A DNA stretch of 64,000 bases from Maniola hyperantus (Eukaryota; Arthropoda; Insecta; Lepidoptera; Nymphalidae). Below are positions 36,801-45,464 of the stretch, piece after piece; the first letter of the stretch is position 1, and every line of letters begins with the position of its first letter. The notes below the pieces were generated by a model. It was not told the origin of the DNA. It did no database searches and was given only the letters and a program-made list of their open reading frames with translations. A program made the translations under genes and the position numbers. The stretch spans positions 10,264,106 to 10,328,105 of the forward strand of contig NC_048543.1 in NCBI RefSeq assembly GCF_902806685.2, in the 5' to 3' direction.

Positions 36801-39800
36801 GTCCCATATTTATGTGATTAATGGAAGAGAGCACAACAACCCCCAGAAACGAGGATTACTCCATAGAGCCAGATATTTGTGTGCGACTGAATTCGCACTA
36901 ACCTTTTGTTGACTTTCAGGTGAATTCCAAGTTGATGGGGATCAACCAAGCCTTGGACAATCGCAGCTTGCCGCCGTGCCTGAGGAGTGGTGGCGTTATG
37001 GTTGTGGGGGCTGACGTCACTCACCCTTCGCCTGATCAGGTAGGTTTCAGCTCATTTTTAAAAACCCTGAATTGGGTTTCTGACTCCAATTTTTTTGTTA
37101 CTTTATTATAAACTAGAATAAAAATAATGACGTAAACTGAAAAAACTAATTAAATCGATCAAATAACAAAAAAGTTATAAGCATTTCAATATTTTTGATT
37201 AGACAGAGATAGCGATACAGCAGTGTGACGTCACACCTACTAATGCCATAGTAGCTTCGTGCGGTTTCATACAAATTTTCGTTTTGCGAGAAAGGGATAG
37301 AATACCCTCCCACTCCAAAATTAAAATGCATGTAACTTTGTATATCTTTGTTGGATTTTAATATTTTTTTCAGTGTAGGTACGTCATTATTTTCATCCTA
37401 GTTTATAATAAAGTAATAATATCTATCAAATTCAAAAGTAGGCAAATACCCAATTCACGCGGAGGAAGTCGCGGGCATCATCTAGTTTCTGATAATATGT
37501 GGTCTTAATCCTTAGGTAGGTAAAGTATTCAGCTCGCCTTGTAATATTAATGTGATGTGTTTGTTATAGATGAGTGTTCCAAGTATCGCCGCTGTGACAG
37601 CTTCGCTCGATTCCAAATGTTTCATCTACAATATTGAAATGAGTGTACAGACACCAAAGGTAATATTGCGTAAGACAAAGTATTTGTTAGATTTTATTGC
37701 AGAAAGATTAATTATTTGTATAAAAAGCTTTTTTGGTTTTGTTTGGGATTCAGAAATGTGTCGTCAGCCCGTTTGCTGACAAATGGGCTGACCTCATGGG
37801 GTCAGATTTTGCACTTTTGTGAAAATTTATAATTTTGCTTTTTAAAATTTATAATTTTAACAATTTTTGTATGTATGTTTATGTTAGTTTGTACTCGTAG
37901 TTTAATTATTGTAATTGGCTTTATGGCCGTTCTAATTAAATAATAAATAAATGAATAATAATAATCTACACTAATATTATAAAGAGGAAAACTTTGTTTG
38001 TTTGTTTGTACTGAATAGGCTCAAAAACTACTGGACCGATTTTAAAAATTCTTTCACCATTCGAAAGCTACATTATCCACGAGTAACATAGGCTATATTT
38101 TATTTTGGAAAAAAATAGGGTTCCGTAAGATATTTGGGTTTTTCGGACACAAGGTGTAAAAAATCAACCAGAAAAGTTACTTATTTTGCGTACGCTGCCT
38201 AAACTATAAAAGATAGAACCATAAAATGTTCTAATTAATTGTAGATCTTATAAATATCTACAAAAAAGTCCGCGACACACTATACCCATCTATGTCGAGT
38301 GAGGCACAGCAACCATTTTTTTATTTAAAAATCTTGAATTTTTTTTGGACTACATTTAAACGCGTTTATTTTACTCATGCTATTAATCCTTATCAAAATA
38401 AATGATTTCATCACTAAGAACAGTTTATGGAGATAATATTTGGTCTTTGAATGATTAAAATTGGACGTTTGGTTTTGAAGTTATGGCGAAATTAAAATAT
38501 TACGATTTCTGCTGCACGGCCCGTTGTTATTATATAAAGAGGTAATGTCGTTAAGTTTGTTTGTAGGGGGTAATCTTTAGAACTACTGAACCGATTTTAA
38601 AAATTCTTTCACCAGTAGAAAGCTACATTATTCCTGAGTGACATAGGCTATACGGGATCTTTAAAAACCTAAATCTACGCGGGCGAAGCCGCGGGGATCA
38701 GCTAGTAATAATAATAAAGGAGAAAGGTTTGTTTGTTTGTAAGCAATAAGCTCTGAAACTACTAAACTGATTTTGGTTACTCTTTTACCATTAGAAAGAT
38801 ACTTTATCCAGAAGTAATATAGGTTATATTACTTCTGGATAAATTATCTTTCAGAGCCTCGATAGCTCAACGGTTAAAGGACCGGACTGAAAACCGAAAG
38901 GTCGCCGGTTCAAACCCACCCGTTGCACTATTGTCGTACTCCTAGCACAAGCTGTACGCTTAATTGGTTTTATATATTCGGCTAGCTTATGCTCGCGACT
39001 TTGTCCGCGTGGACTACATACATTTCTAACCCCTATTTCACCCCCTTAGGGGTTGAATTTACAAATTTCTTAGCGGATGCCTCCGTCATAATAGCTATCT
39101 GCATGCCAAATTTCAGCCCGATCCGTCCAGTAGTTTGAGCTGTGCGTTAATAGATCAGTCAGTCACCCTTTCCTTTTATATATTTAGAAGATAATAGTTT
39201 TTATTAAATATCATTGAAAATATCACTTATTTTCAGCATGAAATTATCGTCGATTTTGAAAACATGATGTTCGACCACCTGAAAGTTTATAAGAGTCATC
39301 AGAATGCGTTGCCGCGGAAGATATTCGTGTTCCGCGACGGAGTGTCTGAGGGACAATTCGCTCAGGTATTTGATATTTATAAATAACTGTGTTTTAAGGT
39401 CATGTCCGAAATATTGGGGTCTCGACCCAGAAATAAGATTAACTGATTTGAATAAGATTTCCCCCTTTACTTCTGCTATTAGAATTATAGCACAAGTGAG
39501 GGAAAAAGCACCTGCCAAATTTCATGATTCTAGGTCAATGGGAAGTAGGTACCGTACAAGTTTTGATTCCCTTGACGGGTCTTGGCAGACAGACATACAG
39601 ACATACAACCAGATAATGATGTGATCTTATAAGGCACGGCAGATACGGAACCAAATCCAAACCAGTCCAAAATTCCTCAGTGCTTGAAGACCAACGTCTT
39701 CGAACAGCGCGCGTTGCCAGTGATGACATGGATCCGAGACATGGTCGCTAACTATGGGCCTCATAAGCTCAGAGTCACTCAGTGCGCGATGGAGAGAGCT

Positions 39801-42800
39801 ATGCTTGGAGTTTCTGTATGTGATCAAATCAGATCCTTCTTCTTCTTAGCTCTGGGCTGGTTTCCGCACTTAAAAGTTTCCGTCTGTTGTGCGTGCATTG
39901 CCCCTCCCCGCTGAAGTCTTCACTCCAGCCATCCAAGCTCGCTCCAGAAGCCGAGTAGACCGCCCAGGTTGCCGAGGGCTTCATGGAGTGAGGTCGGGGA
40001 ACCCAAATGGCGTTCGCGTTGTTCTGCTACGCCCGTGCACTCTAGGAGCACGTGCGTCGGTGTTTCATTGACCTCCATGCAGGCTCTGCACAGAGGACTG
40101 TCGGTGACACCTTTAACGAAAAGGTGTTTGTTTAGTAGGCTATACCCTCTTATGAGGTCCCACCTCCTTTCTAAAATCAGAACCTTAAAAACTTATAATA
40201 TAATATTGATTAGGTAATGAACAGCGAACTAGTGGCAGTGCAGCGCGCGTACGCTCGGCTCGACCAAGTCAATAAGCCGGAGATATTGTTCCTGCTCGTA
40301 CAGAAGAGGCATCATACGCGGTAAGAGAATTGTACCGACTAACAACATCCATACTAACGTTATAATGCGAAATAATGTGGGTTGCAACTTGCAAACCAGT
40401 ATTCATGTCGCATGACAATTATTTATTTCTTTGTATGTCTGTTTCTCTATTACTTTTCATGACTAATTATTCATCAACGGTCGAAATTAGTCTGTCTGTA
40501 ATCTATCGATAGATTACTTAGCAACGGAGTTATTTTTCAAAAATTGTATGTTTTTTCTGTCAAATAACCACGTTGCTAAGTAACTTATCTATAGATCACA
40601 GATAGATTGATTATTAATTTCGGTCGTTAATCTATTTTGACGTTTGGTAGAGATAGCTTGCATCATACATAGGCTAGTTTTTGTCAGAAAGTCAAAAGTT
40701 TTTACAGGATTTTGGTATATGGTGTAGCTCTGAAACTAATGATCTGATACTCTAATTCTTTTATTGGTAAATAGCTACATTATTCCCATGTGGTAAGGCA
40801 ATAATTTATAAAACGTGGACGAAGTTGTGGACAAAAGCTAGTTAAGTATTAAGCAGTATATATTTTCCACTAGATACCGCTCGCGACTTCGTTCGCTTGG
40901 ATTTTTTTATCTCGTGGGATGTCTTTGATTTTCCCGAGTAAATAATAGCCTACGCTATTGCCAGAAAGCAAGCAACCTCTGTACCAAATATATTATGATG
41001 TATTTTTAGGTTCTTCATGGGTGATAAAAATCCGCAAAACGTTGAACCGGGTACGGTGGTCGATACACATATTGTGCACCCTAAGGAATTGGACTTTTAC
41101 TTGGTATGTATCTATTTTGTGGTTCTTCGCCCCCTTCTACGAATTAATTTCCTTAAAGTTCTGTCTGTTAAATCTTCTACCACTTCGTTAACTTTCCAAT
41201 TGTACTACTTTTGCGTATTAAACATAGAAAGGAGAATTATTGTAGTGTATCTTCTTCTATATATAAAAATGAATCGCTGAATGTGTTGCTAAGCGCAAAT
41301 CTCGAGAACAGCTGAACCGATTTCGCTAATTATTTTTTTGTAAAATTCCTGGAAGTACGAGGATGGTTCTTACGGCGAGAAAAATTTAAAAATTTGCTTG
41401 AAAAAGTCTAAAAACAACACTTTTCTATATTCCCACACAAAAGATTCGTAATAATACCTACTTAAAAGTTAATTTGAACTTTAATACCATACCATAAAGT
41501 TTAAGTGTTAGTGGAGGGGTTCCGGGAGGGCAAAACAAATGAGTGACGTGTTAGGTGGTACGAAGTTCGCCGGGTCAGCTAGTTTTATATAAAACACAAT
41601 GTACAAAGATCAAATATTTGCTGGCTTATTATCTAAACTTTACTACTATTCGTGCGCGGGGTAATATGTTATCGATAGTACTTTCTCTTGTAGGTGTCTC
41701 ACCAAGCTATAAAAGGCACAGCCCGTCCGACACGGTACCACGCCATTTGCAACGACGGCAACATACCGTCCGACGAGGTGGAACAGCTGACCTACTACCT
41801 GTGCCACTTGTACTCGCGCTGCACTCGCTCCGTCTCCTACCCCACTCCGACCTACTACGCGCATCTGGCCTGTTTCCGCGCCAAGTCGCTCACTCAGTAA
41901 GTTAAAACTACTACTAAACACTGTGCGTGTGTGCGTGCGTGTACGCGTACGTGCGTGCGTGGGTGCGTGCGTGTGTTCGTGCGTGCGTTCGTGCATGCGT
42001 GTTTGCGAGCATAGCGTGTATGTGTACGAGAATTGGGTATTTTCCTACTTTTGAATTTAATAAATATTATTACTTTATTATAAACTAGCTTATGCCCGCG
42101 ACTTCGTCCGCGTGGAGTAAACAAATTTTAAACTCCTATTTTACACCCATAAACTTGATCTTTAACAATGAGATTTTAACATATATGAGCTTAAAAAAAT
42201 ATGTCATACTGCTAATTGCAAAAATATTAACTACAAAACTTCAAACTTCTAACTTCAAAACTGACAGACTTTCATACAAACTTCAAACCCCTATTTTACC
42301 CTTTTAGGGGTTGAATTTTGAAAAATCCTTTCTTAGCGGATGCCTACGTCACAATAGCTATCTGCATGCCGAATTTCAGCGCGATCCGTCCAGTAGTTTG
42401 AGCAGTGCGTTGATAGATCGGTCAGTCAGTCAGTCAGTCACCTTTCCCTTTTATATATATAGAGACTAGGATAAAAATAATGACGGACGCTGAAAAAAAA
42501 AATTAAAATCCAACAAAGATTTACAAAGTTACAGGCGTTTTAATTTTGGAGTGGGAGGGTCTTCTATCCCTTTCTCGCAAAACGAAAATTTGTATGAAAC
42601 CGCACGAAGCTACTAACCAGAAATATTTAAATGCTTATAACTTTTTTGTTTTTGATCGATTTAATTAGTTTTTTCAGTGTACGTCATTATTTTTATCCTA
42701 GTTTATAATAAAGTAATATAAAAAATTGGAGTCAAATACCCAATTGCGTACGTGTGTGCCATGGATGTAGCGATAAGTAAGGTTTTTAAGAAAGTCTATC

Positions 42801-43478
42801 AACACGCACTGCGTTTCTTTGACGCATTGACGAATTTCTTTGAAAAATCTTTAGCTGTAAACGATGGCAGTGACTGTCTAACGAAAGGGAGCTGACTTAC
42901 TCTCTGTGCTACTCGCAAACGCTTTGTTTTCTCTCCACACGCGCCAAATCGCTAAAGTGCGTATTTGCGTGCGAGTACGTGCATGCGTCCACGTGTGTCC
43001 GTGCGGGATACGTATTTGTGCAAACTCAAACTCAAATTATTTATTCAGAATAGGTAAAATTGTACGCTTACTGTTGGTCAAAATTTAATTTGTAAGATGA
43101 TATAGTGGTGATAATTAATACGTACTTAAAACTAAAGCTACGAGGGTTCCAAACGCGCCCAGGTCTACGAAGAGCCCACAACAAACTCGGCCCACAGCAA
43201 ATTATAACTAACAGATAAGGGTTTGTGAATTGTGACACCACAAACCCTTATCTGTTAGTTATTGCCCTCAAAGGTTAAAGAGTTCCCACGGGATTTTTTA
43301 AAAAACCTAAATCCACGCGAACGAACTCGCGGGTATAATCTAGTTCCTAATAATTTTGATTTTTAACTATTTTTCTTTCAGCGGCGATCGTTACAACAAT
43401 GTGGATCTGGAAAAGCAACCACAAAGACTTCGCGTGTTGGATCGCATGCTAAGGTGCAGCCGTATGTTCTTTGTGTAA
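21831..43478 (+). CDS. Ago2: Argonaute-2 (siRNA-class Argonaute), complete
   Basis: The coding exons are 21831-21840, 24618-25672, 26236-26409, 27772-27860, 28610-28709, 29523-29643, 30953-31086, 31410-31573, 31833-31926, 32277-32381, 33601-33731, 34661-34775, 35028-35195, 36320-36427, 36920-37039, 37570-37659, 39237-39365, 40214-40320, 41010-41103, 41694-41896 and 43382-43478. They total 3408 nt (1135 aa), all phases close, and the protein ends MFFV. Residues 1 to about 300 are low-complexity Lys/Glu/Gly then Pro/Ala/Gln. Argonaute N, linker, PAZ (about 545-660), Mid (about 700-850) and Piwi (about 765-1105) follow. The slicer tetrad is present: D888 in GADVTHP, E928 in HEIIVDF, D960 in RDGVSEGQF and H1039 in SHQAIKG; the E-to-D spacing of 32 matches human AGO2. 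Ago2 loads Dicer-2 siRNAs and cleaves viral and transposon RNA. The repeated, divergent N-terminus argues for Ago2 rather than the conserved, microRNA-class Ago1. Confidence 0.95.
22095..22400 (+). mobile_element. tRNA-like SINE, degenerate, Ago2 intron 1
   Basis: TAGCCTAGTGGTTAAGATGA at the head, CCTGAGAGTTCTCCATAATG in the body, GAGAAGAGAGCCATGCTCAG at the end. Confidence 0.65.
22693..22875. mobile_element. Foldback MITE, GTACATCG family, degenerate copy in Ago2 intron 1
   Basis: It shares GTAGAGTGTTGTCTCTGTC, GAGACCGACAAAAC and AACGCTCTACGAAGCC with the copy at 6327-6508. Its ends are eroded. Confidence 0.65.
23317..23625 (-). repeat. Same dispersed repeat, reverse copy, Ago2 intron 1
   Basis: AACCCTTTTGTTCCCTTAGTG, then CCTAGAACCATGAAATTTGG, then AGTTGGGTATCATATGAAAG. 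Confidence 0.6.
23655..24590 (-). mobile_element. 5'-truncated LINE (reverse transcriptase C-terminal part), antisense in Ago2 intron 1
   Basis: Reading minus, the sequence encodes LRFADDLVLFAEDP (the RT F-A-D-D catalytic motif). It continues with a YLGQ block, then ILPILTYGCQTW, and ends with a GRPQRRWEDDL tail typical of endonuclease-reverse transcriptase LINEs. At least two frame breaks and stops separate the blocks, so it is dead. The 5' end lies about 30-40 bp upstream of the Ago2 exon 2 acceptor (24617). The 3' end runs into an A/T-rich tail of TTTA-type repeats near 23655. Confidence 0.85.
24749..25170 (+). repeat. In-frame 162-bp (54-aa) tandem repeat in Ago2 exon 2
   Basis: Copies start at 24749, 24911 and 25073. 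Copies 1 and 2 are full length and differ at one base by eye (GTG versus GTA). Copy 3 matches for roughly 100 bp, then departs into a KKKPRKKKPAAAA segment. Each unit encodes VESVPEKKEE, then EGLGLGLGGGKKK, then a DSDTKKAESEPEK linker. The near identity means the expansion is recent. Other insect Ago2 proteins also carry fast-changing repeats here (glutamine-rich in Drosophila). Confidence 0.93.
25790..26163 (-). mobile_element. Degenerate Helitron-like copies, Ago2 intron 2
   Basis: CTAGATGATGTCCATG to CTTTTGCATTTATAATATTAG. Two overlapping fragments are apparent (GATTAGATGGTGCCCACGAC at about 25922). Confidence 0.55.
26488..27090 (+). repeat. Tandem pair of the same dispersed repeat, Ago2 intron 3
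   Basis: Two nearly identical units, about 26518-26785 and 26784-27058, lie head to tail. The pair is bracketed by TATAAACAGTAATGTGTG at about 26489 and 27059, followed by GGAGAGGGC / CGAGAGGGC. The bracketing repeat suggests insertion with a flank duplication, or unequal exchange. Confidence 0.8.
27243..27420. repeat. Single CATCAATCATTATTACAACC-type unit, Ago2 intron 3
   Basis: It runs from CGATTGCGGTAGAATGACAG through GCACAAATTCAGCCAATC to GATGCAGGGTTTACGAAATCG. It matches one arm of the block at 5473-5895. A shorter relative is at 21960-22035. Confidence 0.7.
27888..28287 (+). repeat. Same dispersed repeat, Ago2 intron 4
   Basis: CCAACAAGTACGAGTCAGAC to GTGATCCTATAAGGGTTC. It contains an inner palindrome, AAGTAGTACCAAGTGAGGGTATC / GATACCCCACTTGGTACTTCTT, at about 28000-28065. 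Confidence 0.7.
28285..28470 (-). mobile_element. tRNA-like SINE, Ago2 intron 4
   Basis: TCACACACCTTTGAGAAC, then GAGGTGCGTGCCCGGGATCG, then AAGGTTATCACAGC. It joins directly onto the dispersed repeat ending at about 28287. Confidence 0.65.
29722..29840 (+). mobile_element. SINE head fragment, Ago2 intron 6
   Basis: ATGACGTCCGCCTCCTATTAG and GGTTCGATCCCGGGCGTG match the head of the same SINE family. Confidence 0.45.
30095..30490 (-). repeat. Same dispersed repeat, reverse copy split by an (ATC)n-linked repeat, Ago2 intron 6
   Basis: GTCAAGAAACCTACAGGGTAC and AGAATCATGAATTTATCAGG at the left, AAGTGGGGTAGGTACCTATCG at the right. ATC repeats (30259-30288) followed by CCACTGCTGGACATAAG interrupt it. 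Confidence 0.6.
30259..30288. repeat. (ATC)n microsatellite
   Basis: About nine CAT/ATC units lead into CGATAGAGGTCCACTGCTGG, a common insect repeat start. Confidence 0.85.
30721..30919. mobile_element. Foldback element, Ago2 intron 6
   Basis: The arms GTTCTTGCAATTCACGAAGG and CCTTCGTGAATTGCAAGAAC are exact inverted repeats, extended by CGAGTGG / CACTCG. It ends about 33 bp upstream of the exon 7 start. Confidence 0.82.
32797..33011. mobile_element. Foldback element, Ago2 intron 10
   Basis: The arms CCATACAAATGATAGAGAC and CTCTATCATTTGTATGG continue inward with AAAAATCTCAGTGGGCG / CGCCCACTGAGATTTTT and AACCATTTTGAG / CTCAAAATGGTT. About 215 bp in total. Confidence 0.85.
33052..33297 (+). 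mobile_element. Helitron-like element, Ago2 intron 10
   Basis: Reverse of the 763-985 type: ACTGGACGGATCGGGCTGAA to GAAGTCGCGAGCATAAGCTAG. Confidence 0.68.
33553..33583. repeat. (TAT)n microsatellite before Ago2 exon 11
   Basis: About eight TTA units sit 18 bp upstream of the exon 11 acceptor at 33600 and form part of its T-rich tract. Confidence 0.75.
33963..34314 (+). repeat. Same dispersed repeat, Ago2 intron 11
   Basis: ATGCATAAAAATAAATAAAAATC to GAGGTACGGAACCCTAAAA; the 5' third is missing. Confidence 0.68.
34436..34640. mobile_element. Foldback MITE with a perfect 29-bp hairpin, Ago2 intron 11
   Basis: The ends CCGTGAGTGATTTCC ... AAATACTATCTGTCC and GGGACAGATAGTATTTATAA are inverted. 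Arms 34471-34499 and 34501-34529 are exact reverse complements around one spacer base, very GC-rich. The element ends about 20-40 bp upstream of the exon 12 acceptor at 34660. Confidence 0.85.
34788..34995 (+). repeat. Tandemly duplicated dispersed repeat, Ago2 intron 12
   Basis: Two units share AAAAGGAAGGGTTATGATTTTA and GCGCCTAAACTATT(T/G)GGCCGAT. Related starts occur at 31635 and 36440. Confidence 0.6.
35655..35803 (+). repeat. Same dispersed repeat, 3' third, Ago2 intron 13
   Basis: CCTACCTGCCAAATTTCATG to GGTACGGAACCCTAAAAA. Confidence 0.65.
35925..36142 (-). mobile_element. tRNA-like SINE, truncated, Ago2 intron 13
   Basis: ACTACGCTGGCCAAGTGC to GGATCGAACCCCCGACCTCC. The head is cut where the GC-rich MITE begins at about 36143. 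Confidence 0.65.
36143..36276. mobile_element. GC-rich MITE, same family, copy 3 (Ago2 intron 13)
   Basis: It starts inside the left end (TTGAGATGGCAATCGGGG) and closes with GTCATCTCGACCTGTCGCG. It abuts a SINE fragment ending near 36140, which suggests insertion into or beside that SINE. Confidence 0.75.
37060..37455 (+). mobile_element. MITE copy A, Ago2 intron 15
   Basis: It has TTTATTATAAACTAGAATA near the left and TCCTAGTTTATAATAAA near the right, with AATAATGACGT / ACGTCATTATT just inside. The inner sequence includes TTTCGTTTTGCGAGAAAGGG. The flanks (GAATTGGGTTTCTGACTCC, AAATACCCAATTC) are shared with copy B, which lies in the opposite orientation. Confidence 0.8.
37966..38705 (+). mobile_element. 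Longer Helitron-like element, Ago2 intron 16
   Basis: ACACTAATATTATAAAGAGG to GCGAAGCCGCGGGGATCAGCTAG, about 740 bp. A related internal start (TTATATAAAGAGGTAATGTC) at 38529 suggests one element inserted in another. Confidence 0.62.
38707..38850 (+). repeat. Partial repeat of the same 5' type
   Basis: AATAATAATAAAGGAGAAAGG through CTCTGAAACTACTAAACTG to a short hairpin TTACTTCTGGATAA around 38810-38850. Confidence 0.45.
38853..38950 (+). mobile_element. tRNA-derived SINE head (GCCTCGATAGCTCAACGG type)
   Basis: Box-A-like TAGCTCAACGGTTAAAGG and box-B-like GGTTCAAACCC are correctly spaced, and GAA sits at an anticodon position. The 5' GCCTCGA has no 3' partner, because the sequence runs on as CCACCCGTTGCACTATTGTC. 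It is therefore a SINE head, not a tRNA gene. Confidence 0.7.
38979..39184 (-). mobile_element. Helitron-like element, Ago2 intron 16
   Basis: CTAGCTTATGCTCGCGACTT through CCCCCTTAGGGGTTG to GATCAGTCAGTCACC. It ends about 52 bp upstream of catalytic exon 17. Confidence 0.68.
39832..40175 (-). mobile_element. 3' end of a jockey/R1-type LINE, antisense in Ago2 intron 17
   Basis: Reading minus from about 40175 to the TGA at 39920-39922, the sequence encodes the C-terminal zinc-knuckle region: LCRACMEVNETPTHVLLEC (C-x2-C-x7-H-x4-C), then LGSPTSLHEALGNLGGLLGF. A short 3' UTR follows and ends in a GAA-like tail (TTCTTCTTC on +). This is the far 3' part of ORF2 of a non-LTR retrotransposon, truncated at its 5' end on insertion. 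The reading frame over this fragment is open. Confidence 0.8.
40450..40645. repeat. Foldback sequence, Ago2 intron 18
   Basis: ATTAATTATTCATCAACGGTCG / CGGTCGTTAATC and AATCTATCGATAGATTACTTAGCAACG / CGTTGCTAAGTAACTTATCTATAG form imperfect inverted arms. Confidence 0.55.
41250..41581 (+). mobile_element. Helitron-like element, short form, Ago2 intron 19
   Basis: It starts TCTATATATAAAAATGAATC and ends CGCCGGGTCAGCTAG before a T. The 5' TC, 3' CTAG and terminal GC hairpin fit Helitron ends. It contains the usual GAACAGCTGAACCGATTTCG block. Confidence 0.7.
41921..42010. repeat. GTGC-rich microsatellite, Ago2 intron 20
   Basis: An imperfect run of GTGC/GTGT units starts 25 bp after the exon 20 donor. 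It produces a spurious His/Thr/Arg-rich minus-strand reading frame. Confidence 0.85.
42031..42745 (-). mobile_element. MITE copy B (inverted), split by a Helitron-like insertion, Ago2 intron 20
   Basis: 42031-42086 is the reverse complement of the right end of copy A. 42464-42745 is the reverse complement of the rest, through AATTGGAGTCAAATACCCAAT. Between them, 42085-42463 is a Helitron-like element, so the element was intact before that insertion. Confidence 0.78.
42085..42463 (-). mobile_element. Helitron-like element nested in MITE copy B
   Basis: Its 3' end, read on minus, is GTCGCGGGCATAAGCTAG, with the hairpin CGCGGACGAAGTCGCG just inside. The body contains the usual ATCCGTCCAGTAGTTTGAGC block. 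A separate extra stretch of about 110 bp lies inside compared with other copies. Confidence 0.75.
43204..43264. repeat. Near-perfect hairpin, Ago2 intron 20
   Basis: TAACTAACAGATAAGGGTTTGTG and CACAAACCCTTATCTGTTAGTTA enclose about 14 bases. Confidence 0.8.
43268..43344 (+). mobile_element. 3' end of a Lep1-type Helitron-like element, Ago2 intron 20
   Basis: AAAGAGTTCCCACGGGATTT to GAACTCGCGGGTATAATCTAG; the 5' part is missing. It lies 37 bp before the final Ago2 exon. Confidence 0.55.
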
Positions 43479-45261
43479 CTCATATATGCATAAAAATATT
43501 TGTTACTAGCGGATACCCGGCGTGCGCTAATACACAAAAAAAATTTAAAAAAAAACAATTAAAAAAACTCTAAAACCATCTTCTTATTATTGACTTTCTA
43601 ATTAAACTGGTTTGAGGCACATTGGTTGGATGGTTTCAAAGCTTATAACGTCAGATTATAAACTTTCTAGTCTTAAGATTTGAATCATCCATATCTATAG
43701 CCAGCGCCTCCAGCGGAAATTTTGGAAAATAGAAACTGGTAGTACTCGATAAACAACATTAAAACGATGAGATTTAGGTCCAATTTACTTTGTTATTATA
43801 ATGTTTCGATACTAGAAATCAATCAACGTGTCGAAATGTGTAAACTTGCACTAAGGTTGCTGAATGCTTGTATTTTATGTAAGACAATGAACTGACCTTT
43901 GGGTTACATTATAAGTAATAGTTTATTTCGAAAAAGTTTATATTTTAATGAAATTAAGTATGTACTGTCAAAAATTACATAATGTACCTATAATATAATT
44001 ATTAATTACACATTTTTTAAGAAGTTATTTTTAAACAAATTGTGATAGGGAATATGCATGTATTTTTTTATAATTTTAATTCACTTTTTACATTGTTATA
44101 ACATAGTAAAAAATAAAAATATTGTCTGAAATGCTCATTTTTTTAAAATAATATTTAAAACGTTGCTAAAATTTTGATCTGTTCAAACGCCGCCATTTTA
44201 CGCGGGCTTTGAATGACGTCATGGTTCACGTAAGTCACCTGTCACGTCATTATTACTATATGATACGGTTATTCCGAAAAATTTGAAAACGTGAATCGTG
44301 ACGTCACGTTCTGCTTCGACCAATGGTGATGCGTTTCGCAAATGTAAATTTCGCTTGCTTATTTTGCACTTTTTAATTAATAATATTTAATGCAATTAAA
44401 AATGAACTAAATAAAAAAATAATGGTTGCGATTTAATGTCGGGACAATATATTATGTAGATTCGGGGAGGGAAAAAATCAAGTAAATTTAAACCACGCGC
44501 ATATTCCTTATTGTGTTAGAAATTATATCGGTATTTGGTGCAAAATTCGTATGAAATGAAATGAAAATACAAGTTTTTTTTTCCACCAGACAACAATCAA
44601 AAACATGTGTAGATACCTACCCTTAATCATTAAAAAAATAATGACAAATTGACAAAATAATAAATTGATATACCTAATATTACTAATTATTAACAAAGAA
44701 GAAACAAATTGACATAATTTTAATCAATGAATGCTGATCGCATTAATAAATAAAATAAAAATAATTTCGATTCAAAATGAATTACCTATATAATTACCTG
44801 ATTAAATCTATTATGAAATATTGTAACATGTAGCCTGTATGTAATTGCATGATAATTATATATTTTCTATGTATTTATTGTTTAATTAAGTACCTAACTT
44901 TGCAATGCCTTAACGGGGCTTCACGTAATCATGAAAGCAAATGAATAAATAAACGATTATGTTTCATGAAATACTGGAATGTGAAGTCACATTATAATGA
45001 CGTACTTTTTTAGTTTCATCGATAGTTTAAAATAGTTATTACACTTAAAACTAACAAAGGACGTGGATTTTACTCATTTTGGAAGATCCTCTATTTAACA
45101 ATCACTGAGAAATAATTTATTTTTAATATAGTCAAATACCCAATAATTATTGAATTAACTAAAAAGTACGTCAAATTTTTTATGACGTCACATCGATGTA
45201 ATTGACGTTTTATAAAAATTCATTTGTTTGACTAGTAGTCATCATCCCTCGTTTAGACGAC

Positions 45262-45464
45262 TGACGGTCGACTAGTTGCCCGGCAACTCTATCGACGGCG
45301 ACAGTTAGAATCTGTGATTTGTAAGGAAGTTGCAGAGTGTATACACACGGAGTCGCCGCAACTCCTTGCGTATAGAACTTCCATACAAATCACAGATTCT
45401 TAAGTTGCTCGACTGAGCTGCCGGGCAACTCAACCGACCGTGCGTCTATACGCACGGTCGGTTA
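45262..45464. mobile_element. Foldback element with an internal second hairpin
   Basis: The inner arms AGAATCTGTGATTTGTAAGG / TACAAATCACAGATTCT and outer GTTGCCCGGCAACT / GCCGGGCAACTC pair. The right end carries its own exact hairpin ACCGACCGTGCG / CGCACGGTCGGT (45433-45464). Confidence 0.72.

Larger units (their letters stand above)
36920..41896 (+). other. Ago2 Piwi catalytic exons (DEDH residues)
   Basis: The four catalytic residues fall in three separate exons: D888 in 36920-37039, both E928 and D960 in 39237-39365, and H1039 in 41694-41896. All three reading frames are open and correctly phased, so slicer activity is expected. The introns between them hold the MITE pair and Helitron-like insertions described separately. 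Confidence 0.9.

Noticed and set aside
38853..38930. tRNA gene (GAA anticodon position, good A and B boxes)
   Set aside because: The 5' acceptor strand has no complementary 3' strand and the sequence continues as a SINE body.
41646..41996. 116-aa minus-strand frame rich in His/Thr/Arg
   Set aside because: It is the reverse of Ago2 exon 20 plus a GTGC microsatellite.
23655..43344. Reading the Ago2 introns as a piRNA cluster
   Set aside because: Transposon fragments lie in both orientations, are of mixed class, and are no denser than in the surrounding intergenic DNA.
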